Shown here in pieces: positions 33,248-42,876 of a DNA stretch of 64,000 nt (positions are counted from its first letter, which is position 1; the number at the start of each line of letters is the position of its first letter). The DNA lies in NCBI RefSeq assembly GCF_050586465.1, contig NZ_JBOCEG010000009.1, positions 1 to 64,000 on the forward strand, in the 5' to 3' direction. The translations under genes were made by a program, and so were the position numbers. The notes under the pieces were generated by a model, which did not search any database, had not been told where the DNA came from, and saw nothing but the letters and a program-made list of their open reading frames with translations. Origin of the DNA: CAJXYS01 sp913063035 (GTDB lineage: Bacteria; Pseudomonadota; Alphaproteobacteria; Rhodobacterales; Rhodobacteraceae).

Positions 33248-34051
33248 ATGACCGCACCCGCGCATATCGAGATACGCGGCGTCACGCATGCCTACCGGAC
33301 CGAGTCCGGCCCGCTGCCGGTTCTGAACGATCTAAACATCTTCCTTCCGGAGGGCGGCTTCACCGCGGTGGTGGGTCCGTCCGGCTGCGGCAAGTCCACG
33401 CTGACGCGGCTGATCGCCGGGCTGATGCGGCCCGACAGCGGCACCGTCTGGATCGGTTCCGACGAGATCAAGGCCCCGCGCAAGACAGTCGGCATGGCGT
33501 TCCAGAACCCCGTTCTGCTCGAATGGCGGACGATTCTGGCCAATGTCATGCTGCCGCTGGAAATCGTCGCGCCCGGCATGGCGCGCAAGGACCGCGAGGC
33601 GCGTGCCCGGGAACTCCTGGCCGAGGTCGGGCTGGAGGGGTTCGAGGACAAGCGCCCGTCCGAGTTGTCGGGTGGCATGCGCCAGCGGGCATCGCTCTGC
33701 CGGGCGCTGGTGCACCGGCCGGAGGTCCTGATCCTGGACGAGCCGTTCGGGGCGCTCGACGCCTTCACCCGCGAGGATCTCTGGCAGACGATGCACGCGC
33801 TGCGCCGCGAGGAGAAGTTCACCTGCCTGCTGATCACCCATGACCTGCGTGAAAGCGTGTTCCTGGCCGACGAGATCGTGGTGCTGTCCGGGCGCCCGGC
33901 ACATGCGCAATACGTCATGCCCTCCGCGCTGCCGCGCGACCGGACGCTCGACTCGCTCTTCACCGAGCAGGCGACCGAAATGCTGGCGGTGCTGCGCCAC
34001 CAGATCGAGATCGCGCAGGGCCGCAGCGCGCCCGAGGAGGTGTCCGCATGA
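33248..34051 (+). CDS. ABC transporter ATP-binding protein (TauB/SsuB-like)
   Basis: 267 residues with Walker A GPSGCGKST (near 44-52), signature LSGGMRQRASLCRAL (near 140) and Walker B VLILDEPFGALDAFTR (near 162). The Q-loop is VGMAFQNPVLLEWRT, the form typical of NitT/TauT importers. ATG 33248 with AAGGAC is preferred to a GTG 36 bases upstream. Overlaps the permease start by 4 bases. Confidence 0.9.
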   Translation: MTAPAHIEIRGVTHAYRTESGPLPVLNDLNIFLPEGGFTAVVGPSGCGKSTLTRLIAGLMRPDSGTVWIGSDEIKAPRKTVGMAFQNPVLLEWRTILANVMLPLEIVAPGMARKDREARARELLAEVGLEGFEDKRPSELSGGMRQRASLCRALVHRPEVLILDEPFGALDAFTREDLWQTMHALRREEKFTCLLITHDLRESVFLADEIVVLSGRPAHAQYVMPSALPRDRTLDSLFTEQATEMLAVLRHQIEIAQGRSAPEEVSA

Positions 34052-34806
34052 CCGCCCTGCGCCGGATCGCGGTGCCGACCGCGGCCCTCGTGCTCTTCGC
34101 GCTGTTCTGGGAGGCGCTGGTCTGGGTCAATGGCTGGCCCGATTACCGCATGGCCTCGCCCAGCGATCTCTGGCCGGCCTTCTGGGAACATCGGGGGCTT
34201 TTCCTGAAATATTCCTGGGACACGCTCTGGCGGACCATCGCGGGGCTGGGTCTGGCCGTGGTCGTCGGGGTGGCGCTGGGCGTGGTCATGGGTTTCAGCC
34301 GCACCATGCGCGATGCGCTCTATCCGCTGCTGGTGGGCTTCAACGCGATCCCCAAGGCCACCGTCGTGCCGATCATCGCGCTGATGTTCGTCGGCCAGCA
34401 CGACATGAACACGATCCTGATTGCCTTCATGATCTCATTCTTCCCGATCGCGGTGTCGGTATCCATCGGGCTCTCGACGCTGGAGCCCGAATACCGCGAC
34501 ATCCTGCGTGCGCTCGGGGCCTCGCGGATGACGATCTTCTGGAAGATCGCGCTGCCCAAGACGCTGCCGGAATTCTTCGGGGCGCTTAAGGTCTCGGTGA
34601 CGCTCGCCTTCATCGGCACCAACCTGATGGAAATCGTCGAGCCGCACGGGCGCGGCCTGGGCCATCTCTTCGACTCGGGCAAGATCAGTGCGGATTATCC
34701 GCTGATGTTCGCCGTGCTGATCGCGCTGGCGCTGCTCGGGATCCTGCTGTTCTACGTCGTCGTGCTGCTGGAGCGTATCTTCGCCGGCTGGGCCGACCGC
34801 GAGTAA
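34048..34806 (+). CDS. ABC transporter permease (NitT/TauT family)
   Basis: 252 residues with six membrane helices and the EAA coupling loop EPEYRDILRALGASRMTIFWKIALPKTLPE broken across residues 148-180. TWRTIAGLGLAVVVGVALGVVMGFSR-like helices and FNAIPKATVVPIIALMFV are typical of the family. Completes the SBP-ATPase-permease importer; no accessory enzyme is encoded with it. No clear terminator follows directly; the next element is the sRNA promoter about 150 bases on. Confidence 0.9.
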   Translation: MTALRRIAVPTAALVLFALFWEALVWVNGWPDYRMASPSDLWPAFWEHRGLFLKYSWDTLWRTIAGLGLAVVVGVALGVVMGFSRTMRDALYPLLVGFNAIPKATVVPIIALMFVGQHDMNTILIAFMISFFPIAVSVSIGLSTLEPEYRDILRALGASRMTIFWKIALPKTLPEFFGALKVSVTLAFIGTNLMEIVEPHGRGLGHLFDSGKISADYPLMFAVLIALALLGILLFYVVVLLERIFAGWADRE

Positions 34807-34952
34807 GCCCGGGTGGCACCGGCATCCACGGCTTCCGGATTTCGCATATGCAGCACAATTCGGCGACGCCCCTGCGTGGGCATCGCCTGAAACTTGGGCA
34901 AAATACATACAATCCATGCATTTAGCGCATGGGAGCCTCACGGAAACGTCAC

Positions 34953-34981
34953 TTGCTGCATTGCAGCGCAGACGCTATATT
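34953..34981 (+). promoter_or_regulatory. Housekeeping-type promoter of the CcsR-like sRNA
   Basis: -35 TTGCTG (34953-34958) and -10 TATATT (34976-34981) with a 17-base spacer, predicting a start near 34986-34988. It lies inside the 488-base gap between the permease and ureD and fires into the hairpin and terminator described next. Confidence 0.6.
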
Positions 34982-34985
34982 CAAC

Positions 34986-35067
34986 GTATCACAGCGCTTT
35001 CATCCTCCTCCCTTCGAAAGCGTTGCAGGATACTTGGCGGCGTCTTTCCAAAGGCGCCGCCTTTTTT
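34986..35067 (+). ncRNA. CcsR-like small RNA with a CCUCCUCCC loop
   Basis: About 80 nt. An outer helix pairs GTATC (34986-34990) with GATAC (35029-35033). An inner 7-bp stem pairs CGCTTTC (34995-35001) with GAAAGCG (35016-35022). The 14-base loop exposes CCTCCTCCC (35004-35012), an anti-Shine-Dalgarno sequence, and a Rho-independent terminator follows. This is the architecture of the CCUCCUCCC-motif stress sRNAs (CcsR) of Rhodobacter. Unlike the Rhodobacter set I see a single copy and no DUF1127 gene beside it. No open frame of any length is supported. Confidence 0.75.
35036..35067 (+). terminator. Rho-independent terminator of the sRNA
   Basis: GGCGGCG (35036-35042) pairs with CGCCGCC (35055-35061), extended by a T-G wobble and CTTT/AAAG, followed by six T (35062-35067). 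It is the best canonical terminator in the window and isolates ureD from upstream transcription. Confidence 0.85.
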
Positions 35068-35294
35068 CGTCTGCCCTGTCAGGCCGGTGATTCTGCGCCG
35101 CGGCGGAATTCGGTGGCACCGCCTTTCAGGGCGCCGCCCATAAAGCGGGCGTGGTGCTGAATATTTGGTCATTTTGAGTGCGCGATGCCGGTCCGGTCGT
35201 CCCGGCGGGGCCCGGGACCCGCGCGCCGCCGCCTGCGCTGTGCTTACGTCGATCGCGACGCCCCACTGCGCGGAGCCCGGACATCACCTTGCAC

Positions 35295-36119
35295 ATGCCC
35301 GATATCGCCCAGCCGAAACCCGCGTCCCAGCCGCGGGCCCGGGGCGACTTGCGCATCACGTCGCGCGAGCGCGACGGATCAAGCTATATCGATCGCCTGG
35401 ACCAGGCCGGCGCGCTCAAGGCGCTTTTCCCCGGCGTGCGCGGGCGGCTCGACGCGATCTGCGTGAACACCGCCGGCGGCGTGACCGGCGGTGACCGCTT
35501 CGCCGTCACGGCCGAGGCCGGTCCGGGCTCGGTGCTCTGCCTGACGACCCAGGCCGCCGAACGCGCCTATCGCGCCACCGGGCCGGACCCGGGCCGGGTG
35601 ACCACGCGGCTTTCGGCCGCGGCGGGGGCGACGCTCTTCTGGCTGCCGCAGGAACTGATCCTCTACGACCGCTGCAATCTCGAGCGGAGCCTCGAGATCG
35701 ACCTGGCCCCGGACGCGCGCCTGCTGATGGTCGAGCCGGTGCTGTTCGGGCGCCGCGCGATGGGCGAGGTGCTGCGCTCCGCCCGGTTCAGTGACCGGGT
35801 CGCGATACGCCGGGACGGGCGGCCGGCCTATCTCGACGGGCTGGATCTGTCCGGCGACGTGGCCGCGACGCTCGACAGGGCCGCGGTCGGCGCCGGGTCC
35901 GTCGCCATGGCGAGCCTCGTGCATGTCGCCCCCGACGCCGAGGCGCATTTGCCCGCGCTGCGCGCCCTGATGCCGACGACCGGCGGCGCCAGCCTTCTGG
36001 CGCCCGACATGCTGGCGATGCGGCTGGTGGCAGAGGACGGCCACGCGCTGCGCCAGGCGCTTTTGCCGGTTCTCGACCGGCTCACATCCGACGGCCTGCC
36101 GATATCCTGGAGACTCTGA
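35295..36119 (+). CDS. ureD: Urease accessory protein UreD
   Basis: 274 residues. UreD scaffold protein that, with UreF and UreG, delivers nickel to apo-urease. Landmarks are the INTAGG-type motif CVNTAGGVTGGDRF (near 56-69), TTQAAERAYR and FWLPQELILYDRC near 110. ATG 35295 is the first start compatible with the family; the upstream frame is unrelated. First gene of the urease operon, about 225 bases after the sRNA terminator, with no strong promoter motif recognised in between. Confidence 0.92.
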   Translation: MPDIAQPKPASQPRARGDLRITSRERDGSSYIDRLDQAGALKALFPGVRGRLDAICVNTAGGVTGGDRFAVTAEAGPGSVLCLTTQAAERAYRATGPDPGRVTTRLSAAAGATLFWLPQELILYDRCNLERSLEIDLAPDARLLMVEPVLFGRRAMGEVLRSARFSDRVAIRRDGRPAYLDGLDLSGDVAATLDRAAVGAGSVAMASLVHVAPDAEAHLPALRALMPTTGGASLLAPDMLAMRLVAEDGHALRQALLPVLDRLTSDGLPISWRL

Positions 36120-36122
36120 GAC

Positions 36123-36425
36123 ATGAAGCTCACCCCCCGCGAGAAGGACAAGCTGCTGGTCGCCATGGCCGCCGAGGTCGCGCGCCGGCGCAAGGCGCGC
36201 GGCGTCAAGCTGAACCACCCCGAGGCCATCGCGCTCATCACCGACGCGGTGGTCGAGGGCGCGCGCGACGGCCGGTCGGTGGCCGAGATGATGTCCGCCG
36301 GGGCCGAGGTCGTCCGCCGCGAGGACTGCATGGAGGGCGTGCCGGAGATGATCCACGAGGTCCAGGTCGAGGCGACCTTCCCTGACGGCACGAAGCTCGT
36401 CACCGTTCACAACCCGATCCGCTGA
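36123..36425 (+). CDS. ureA: Urease gamma subunit
   Basis: 100 residues, exact family length, beginning MKLTPREKDKLLVAMAAEVARRRKARG and containing KLNHPEAIALI, VVEGARDGRSVAEMM and the C-terminal EATFPDGTKLVTVHNPI. Structural subunit of the (alpha-beta-gamma) urease trimer. Starts three bases after the ureD stop. Confidence 0.97.
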   Translation: MKLTPREKDKLLVAMAAEVARRRKARGVKLNHPEAIALITDAVVEGARDGRSVAEMMSAGAEVVRREDCMEGVPEMIHEVQVEATFPDGTKLVTVHNPIR

Positions 36426-36436
36426 AGGAGACCGCC

Positions 36437-36607
36437 ATGAAATCGCTTTTCGTCCCCCTGCCCGTGCTCGCCGTGACGGCCGCCCCCGCGCTGGCCCATT
36501 CCGGGGCGCATGCCCATCCCCACGGGATCGACACGGGCGCCTGGGCGCTCGGGCTCTTCCTGGTGGCGGCCGGGGTCGCGGCGGTCTTCGTCGCGAGCCG
36601 CCGATGA
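36437..36607 (+). CDS. Small His-rich membrane protein inserted between ureA and ureB
   Basis: 56 residues (MKSLFVPLPVLAVTAAPALA signal, then HSGAHAHPHG at 21-30, then one membrane helix 34-53 ending ASRR). ATG has GAAGGAG ideally placed, and TGA overlaps the ureB ATG (ATGA), so it is translated with urease. The histidine cluster after the export signal suggests periplasmic metal binding, perhaps nickel, like the start of HupE/UreJ permeases, but the remaining helices of that family are missing. Function inferred only from place and composition. Confidence 0.75.
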   Translation: MKSLFVPLPVLAVTAAPALAHSGAHAHPHGIDTGAWALGLFLVAAGVAAVFVASRR

Positions 36608-36912
36608 TCCCCGGCGAGCTTTTCCCCGCCGAGGGCGCGCTGACGCTCAATGCCGACCGGCCGGTGACGGTGCTGATGGTCGCCAATACCGGCGACCGGC
36701 CGGTGCAGGTGGGCAGCCACTACCATTTCGCAGAGGCCAATGCCGCGCTCGACTTCGACCGCGCGGCGGCGCGCGGCCTTCGGCTCGACATCGCGGCGGG
36801 AACGGCGGTGCGGTTCGAGCCGGGACAGCGCCGCGAGGTCCGGCTCATCCCGATTTCCGGGGCCCGGCGCGTCTACGGGTTCAACCAGAAAATCATGGGA
36901 AATCTCGAATGA
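36604..36912 (+). CDS. ureB: Urease beta subunit
   Basis: 102 residues with MIPGELFPAEG at the start, VANTGDRPVQVGSHYHFAEAN near 27-47, and RLDIAAGTAVRFEPGQ; the C-terminus is GARRVYGFNQKIMGNLE. All typical of UreB. Its start overlaps the small His-rich gene by 4 bases. Confidence 0.97.
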   Translation: MIPGELFPAEGALTLNADRPVTVLMVANTGDRPVQVGSHYHFAEANAALDFDRAAARGLRLDIAAGTAVRFEPGQRREVRLIPISGARRVYGFNQKIMGNLE

Positions 36913-36954
36913 TACCCGGTCGCGGCGGGAGCCGGATGATAGGCTGCCGGCACG

Positions 36955-37623
36955 ATGGACTGGCTTACCCCGATCGACCTTTATTGCGAACGTGCGGGAC
37001 CGGGGCTCTGGGCGGAGCCCCTGAACGCCTTTACGAACGCCGCGTTCCCGCTGGCGGCGCTCTGGGGATGGCAGGCGCTCCGGCGGTATGGCGGCGCGCC
37101 CGGCTTCGGCCTGGCCGTGGTGATGGCCGCCCTGATCGGGGTCGGGTCGTTCCTGTTCCACGTCTACGCCAATGCCTGGTCGGAATGGGCGGACGTCGTC
37201 CCGATCTGGGGCTTCGTGGCGCTCTATGTCGGGCTCTCGACCTATCACCTGGGCGGCGCGCCGGCGCGTGCGGCCTGGATCGCCGGGAGCATCACCGCCG
37301 TGGCCGCGACGGCTACGCTGACGCTCACCTCCGCGACCGGCGCCGAGACGGGACCGCCGGGCCTGCTGAACGGCAGCGGCCAGTATGCCCCCGCGCTCAT
37401 CGCGCTCCTGGCGCTTGCCGGGCTGATGGCGTGGCGCGGCCATCCCGCGCGGGGCTGGATCCTGGCGGCAGCTCTGGCGTTCACGGTTTCGCTGGTCGCG
37501 CGAACCCTGGACCTGCACCTTTGCGCGGATATCCCGGCAGGCACGCATTTCATCTGGCACCTGATGAACGGCTGGATGGTCGGGCTGCTCTTGCAGGCGC
37601 TCATCCGGCACCGGCGCGCCTGA
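36955..37623 (+). CDS. Ceramidase-like (CREST superfamily) seven-helix membrane protein
   Basis: 222 residues and about seven membrane helices. The alkaline ceramidase pattern is present: DLYCERAGPGLWAEPLNAFTN (8-28), GSFLFHVYANAWSEWADVVPIW (near 62-83) with Ser/His/Asp, and THFIWHLMNGW (near 197) with the second His pair. These are the proposed zinc ligands of the CREST hydrolases. ATG 36955 follows a weak site. Lying between ureB and ureC on the same strand, it is probably cotranscribed with urease. A metal-related or membrane role is possible; ceramide hydrolysis is not implied. Confidence 0.75.
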   Translation: MDWLTPIDLYCERAGPGLWAEPLNAFTNAAFPLAALWGWQALRRYGGAPGFGLAVVMAALIGVGSFLFHVYANAWSEWADVVPIWGFVALYVGLSTYHLGGAPARAAWIAGSITAVAATATLTLTSATGAETGPPGLLNGSGQYAPALIALLALAGLMAWRGHPARGWILAAALAFTVSLVARTLDLHLCADIPAGTHFIWHLMNGWMVGLLLQALIRHRRA

Positions 37624-37670
37624 TCGGCGCCCCCGCCGAACCCCACACGCAAACGACCGGAGGCTGATCC

Positions 37671-39383
<1,713 letters not shown>

Positions 39384-39392
39384 GGTTCGCCG

Positions 39393-39866
39393 ATGTCCGA
39401 TCTTCCCATTGCCCAGACCCTGAAACGCGCCGGCGACTGGAGCGGCGCCGGCGAGAGCTGCACGCTCGACTACGAGGCGCGCTTCCTGCGCCGCAAGCGG
39501 CTGGAGACGGATTCGGGCCGTCCCATACTGGCGGATCTCGAGAAGACGACCTCGCTGGATGACGGCGATGCGCTGATCCTGGCCGACGGCACGCCGGTCG
39601 CGATCCGGGCGGCGGTGGAGCCGGTCCTCTTCGTGACCGGCGACAACCTTCCCCGGCTCGCCTGGCACATCGGAAACCGTCACACGCCCTGCCAGATCGA
39701 CGGCGACCGGCTGGTGATCCGGAACGATCCCGTGATCCGGCACATGCTGGAGCACCTGGGCGCCAGCATCGCCGAGGGCAATGCGCCCTTCCGGCCCGAG
39801 GGCGGCGCCTACGGCCACGGGCGGACCCACGCGCATGAGCACGGGGCGACGGCGCATGCCCACTGA
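39393..39866 (+). CDS. ureE: Urease accessory protein UreE
   Basis: 157 residues. Nickel metallochaperone with the dimer-interface His in HIGNRHTPCQID near residue 92 and a C-terminal His tail (GHGRTHAHEHGATAHAH, eight histidines) for nickel storage. The tail coding overlaps the ureF start by 11 bases. ATG starts nine bases after ureC. Confidence 0.93.
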   Translation: MSDLPIAQTLKRAGDWSGAGESCTLDYEARFLRRKRLETDSGRPILADLEKTTSLDDGDALILADGTPVAIRAAVEPVLFVTGDNLPRLAWHIGNRHTPCQIDGDRLVIRNDPVIRHMLEHLGASIAEGNAPFRPEGGAYGHGRTHAHEHGATAHAH

Positions 39867-40500
39867 GGCCGATGTGCTGACGCTGGGGCAGTGGCTGTCG
39901 CCCAGCTTCCCGGTCGGGGCCTTCGCCTATTCCCACGGGCTCGAGGCGGCCGTGGCCGACGGGCATGTGCGGGACGCCGAGGGGCTGCGCGGGTGGCTGT
40001 GCGACGTGCTGGAACTCGGCACCGGGCGGTGCGACGCGATCCTTCTGGGCGCGGCCGCGCGGGCCGCGCCGGCGGAGTGGGACGGGATCGACGCCGCCGC
40101 GCGGGCCTTCGCCGCCAGCCGTGAGCGGCTGGTCGAGGCGGACCGCCAGGGGCGGGCTTTCGCGCGGACGACCAGCGCGGTCTGGGGGCTCGACGTGCCG
40201 GCGCTGACCCTGCCGGTCGCGGTGGGCGCGGCGGCCGGCCTGCGCGGGCTGCCGGTCACGCTGACGGCAGCGATGTATCTGCAGGCCTTCACCGGCAACC
40301 TGGTGCAGGCGGCCCAGCGGCTCGCCCCTGTCGGTCAGACGGAGGGGCAGTCGGTGCTGGCGGCGTTGACGCCGCTTTGCCAGGCGATCGCGGCCGAGGC
40401 GGCGGAGGCGCCGCTCGAGGCGCTGGCCAGCGCGGCCTTCCTGTCGGACGTCGCGGCGATGCGACATGAAACCATGGAAACGAGGATCTTTGTCTCATGA
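39856..40500 (+). CDS. ureF: Urease accessory protein UreF
   Basis: 214 residues, all-helical UreF fold with LSPSFPVGAFAYSHGLEAAV (14-33), LRGWLCDVLELGTGRCDAI and TAAMYLQAFTGNLVQAAQRL. It acts with UreD and UreG as a GTPase-regulating scaffold. I take ATG 39856; an in-frame ATG at 39838 is possible. Stop overlaps ureG by 4 bases. Confidence 0.93.
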   Translation: MPTEADVLTLGQWLSPSFPVGAFAYSHGLEAAVADGHVRDAEGLRGWLCDVLELGTGRCDAILLGAAARAAPAEWDGIDAAARAFAASRERLVEADRQGRAFARTTSAVWGLDVPALTLPVAVGAAAGLRGLPVTLTAAMYLQAFTGNLVQAAQRLAPVGQTEGQSVLAALTPLCQAIAAEAAEAPLEALASAAFLSDVAAMRHETMETRIFVS

Positions 40501-41141
40501 CACGCATGAACGGACCCCTCCGCATCGGGATCGGCGGCCCCGTGGGCGCGGGCAAGACCACGCTGACGGCGCGCCTGGCCGAGGCGCTGCATCCCGTCCG
40601 GTCCATCGGGGTGGTGACGAACGACATCTACACCCAGGAGGACGCGGAGGCGCTGATGCGCATGCAGATCCTGCCGCGCGATCGCGTCATCGGCGTCGAG
40701 ACCGGGGGCTGCCCCCATACCGCGATCCGCGAGGATGCCTCCATCAATCTCGCCGCCGTCGCCGAGATGGAGGCGCGCCACCCCGCGGTCGAGATCGTGC
40801 TGATCGAGTCGGGCGGCGACAACCTGTCTGCAACCTTCAGCCCGGAACTGGCCGACATCACGCTCTACGTCATCGACGTCGCCGCCGGCGAGGAGATCCC
40901 GCGCAAGGGCGGGCCGGCGATCACCCGCTCGGACCTGCTGATCATCAACAAGACCGACCTCGCACCCCATGTCGGTGCGTCGCTCGAGGTGATGCAGAGC
41001 GACGCGACACGGGTGCGCGGCGGGCGCCCCTTCGTCATGGCCGCGCTGCGCCATGGTGCGGGCGTGGCCGAGATCCTGGCGCATATTGACCGGTTGGGCG
41101 GCCTGGGCGGGCTGGGGCCGGAAACGGCCCGCTCGGCCTAG
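40497..41141 (+). CDS. ureG: Urease accessory GTPase UreG
   Basis: 214 residues. P-loop GGPVGAGKTTLT (13-24), the nickel-binding CPH motif in ETGGCPHTAIRED near 72, ESGGDNLSATFSPELAD near 105 and NKTDLAPHVGAS near 152 are all intact. Hydrolyses GTP to insert nickel. Its TAG stop is part of a CTAG shared with the stop codon of the convergent OxyR-like gene, so the two genes overlap by 4 bases and no separate terminator exists. Confidence 0.96.
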   Translation: MTRMNGPLRIGIGGPVGAGKTTLTARLAEALHPVRSIGVVTNDIYTQEDAEALMRMQILPRDRVIGVETGGCPHTAIREDASINLAAVAEMEARHPAVEIVLIESGGDNLSATFSPELADITLYVIDVAAGEEIPRKGGPAITRSDLLIINKTDLAPHVGASLEVMQSDATRVRGGRPFVMAALRHGAGVAEILAHIDRLGGLGGLGPETARSA

Positions 41142-42049
41142 GCCGCGGCCAGCTCGGCACGGCAGCGGGTCAGGATCGCCGCCAGGTCGCGGAAGAGGTT
41201 CGCCCGCGCCGAGGTCTTGCGCCAGGCGAGCACGACATGCCGCGGGCAGGCGTCGGGCAGCGGCGCCAGCGCGAGCCGGCTGCCTTCGGTCGCCCCGGCG
41301 TCGATGGCCAGGTCGGGCAGCAGCGTGATCCCGAGCCCCTCGGAGACCATGGCGATCAGCGTCGACAGGCTGGTGGCCGAGAAGCTTTCGTCCTGCTGGA
41401 TGCCGGCATCCGGATAGGCCGAGAGCGCGTGGCGCTGCAGGCAATGGCCCTTTTCGAGCAGCATCAGCGGCTTGCCGGCAAGATCCGCGCCGCTCACGCG
41501 TCCCTGCGCCAGCGCCGGATGTTTCGGCGGTGCGGCAAGATGATAGCCATCGTCGAAGAGAAACGCGGTCTCGAGATTGCCGATGTCGAAGGGCTGCGCC
41601 ACCACGATGGCGTCCAGCCGCCCGGCATGCAGCCCATCGAGCAGCGACTCGGTCATCTCCTCGCGGAGATAGAGCCGGAGGTCGGGAAAGGCGCCGCGGA
41701 TTTCCGGCAGGGCGCGGGGCAGCAGGAACGGGCCGATGGTGGGGATCGAGCCCAGCGTCAGATCGCCTGCATGGGGGGCGGACTGTTCGCCCGCCAGCGT
41801 CTCGATCTCGCGGGCGGCGATCAGCAGCCGACGGGCCCGGTCCGCGATCTCCTGCCCGATCGGCGTCATGATGACGCTGCGCCGGGTCCGTTCGGCCAGT
41901 TGCACGCCGAGCGTTTCCTCCAGCTCGCGCAACCCCGCGCTGAGCGTGGGTTGCGTGACGTGGCAGGCCTCGGCCGCGCGCGAGAAGTGGAGCTGGTCGG
42001 AGAGGGCCACGAGGAAGGCCAACTGGCGAAGATTGATGCCCGGCATCAT
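41138..42049 (-). CDS. OxyR-like LysR regulator lacking the resolving cysteine
   Basis: 303 residues. Winged helix at 6-64 (LSDQLHFSRAAEACHVTQPTLSAGLRELEE) and an OxyR-type effector domain. The peroxide-sensing cysteine is in EKGHCLQRHAL, matching E. coli C199, but the residue nine positions later (E. coli C208) is Tyr (ALSAY). Classical intramolecular disulfide signalling is therefore not possible; sulfenylation of the single Cys might suffice. Divergent from a peroxiredoxin gene with an ATAG-N7-CTAT dyad between them. Starts at one of two adjacent ATG codons (42049 or 42046). Confidence 0.85.
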   Translation of the reverse strand: MMPGINLRQLAFLVALSDQLHFSRAAEACHVTQPTLSAGLRELEETLGVQLAERTRRSVIMTPIGQEIADRARRLLIAAREIETLAGEQSAPHAGDLTLGSIPTIGPFLLPRALPEIRGAFPDLRLYLREEMTESLLDGLHAGRLDAIVVAQPFDIGNLETAFLFDDGYHLAAPPKHPALAQGRVSGADLAGKPLMLLEKGHCLQRHALSAYPDAGIQQDESFSATSLSTLIAMVSEGLGITLLPDLAIDAGATEGSRLALAPLPDACPRHVVLAWRKTSARANLFRDLAAILTRCRAELAAA

Positions 42050-42051
42050 TG

Positions 42052-42066
42052 ATAGAAAAACCCTAT
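42052..42066. promoter_or_regulatory. OxyR-type operator ATAG-N7-CTAT
   Basis: ATAG (42052-42055), 7 bases, CTAT (42063-42066) matches half of the OxyR tetrameric consensus. A further ATAG (42072-42075), N7 and ATTC follow with a 5-base rather than 7-base gap. It sits three bases from the regulator start and 86 from the peroxiredoxin start in an AT-rich divergent promoter, so it probably serves autoregulation and peroxiredoxin activation. Confidence 0.6.
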
Positions 42067-42152
42067 TACAGATAGAGATTTAATTCATTTCAAATATATC
42101 AACCCGCGCCTTATGTCGAGGTCATCGAGACACCGACACGAGGAAGCGACCC

Positions 42153-42800
42153 ATGACCGACCCCATCCAAGCCCCCGCCATGCCGCGCCTGAACGAACCG
42201 GCCCCGGCCTTCGACGCGCCCACCACCGACGGGCGCAAGACGCTCGACGACTACAGGGGCAAGTGGCTGATCCTGTTCTCGCACCCGGCGGATTTCACCC
42301 CGGTCTGCACGACGGAGTTCATCGCCTTCGCCAGGCGCCAGGACGATTTCGCCGCGCTGGGCGCGGAGCTGCTGGGCCTGTCCATCGACAGCCATTACAG
42401 CCACATCGCCTGGATGCTGAACATCAAGGAGAAGTTCGGCGTCGAGATCCGGTTCCCGATCATCGCGGACCTGAACATGAAGGTCGCCCAGGCCTATGGC
42501 ATGATCCAGCCCGGTGCCTCTGACACGGCGGCGGTGCGCGCCACCTTCATCATCGACCCCGAGGGCGTCCTGCGGGCCATGGTCTACTACCCGATGAACG
42601 CCGGCCGCTCGGTGGACGAGATCCATCGCCTGCTGGTCGCGCTGCAGACCGCGGACGAGAACAAATGCGCCATGCCGGAAAACTGGAAACCGGGCGACCC
42701 GGTCATCGTTCCCCCTCCGGCCACCGCCGATGCGGCAGCGGGTCGCGCGGCCGAAGGCTACGACACGGTCGACTGGTACTTCTCGACCCGCCAGCTTTGA
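42153..42800 (+). CDS. 1-Cys peroxiredoxin (Prx6/AhpE-like)
   Basis: 215 residues. Peroxidatic Cys in SHPADFTPVCTTEF (near 51), thioredoxin-like fold with LSIDSHYSHIAWM and a long C-terminal arm containing YYPMNAGRSVDEIHRLLVALQ and the conserved WKPGDPVIVPPP. This is the Prx6 branch that reduces peroxides with an external thiol. A second Cys (NKCAMP, near 171) is not at the usual resolving site. Divergent from and presumably controlled by the OxyR-like regulator. Confidence 0.92.
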   Translation: MTDPIQAPAMPRLNEPAPAFDAPTTDGRKTLDDYRGKWLILFSHPADFTPVCTTEFIAFARRQDDFAALGAELLGLSIDSHYSHIAWMLNIKEKFGVEIRFPIIADLNMKVAQAYGMIQPGASDTAAVRATFIIDPEGVLRAMVYYPMNAGRSVDEIHRLLVALQTADENKCAMPENWKPGDPVIVPPPATADAAAGRAAEGYDTVDWYFSTRQL

Positions 42801-42876
42801 GCGGGACGCGATCCGGACACAGCGAGACACCGGCGCGCGGGACAGCGCGCCGGTCCATTCACGAAGGAGGCAAGCC

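Noticed and set aside
35114..35130. Sigma-54 promoter before ureD (TGGCAC at 35114)
   Set aside because: The -24 half fits, but the -12 half (TTCAG) lacks the required GC at the right spacing.
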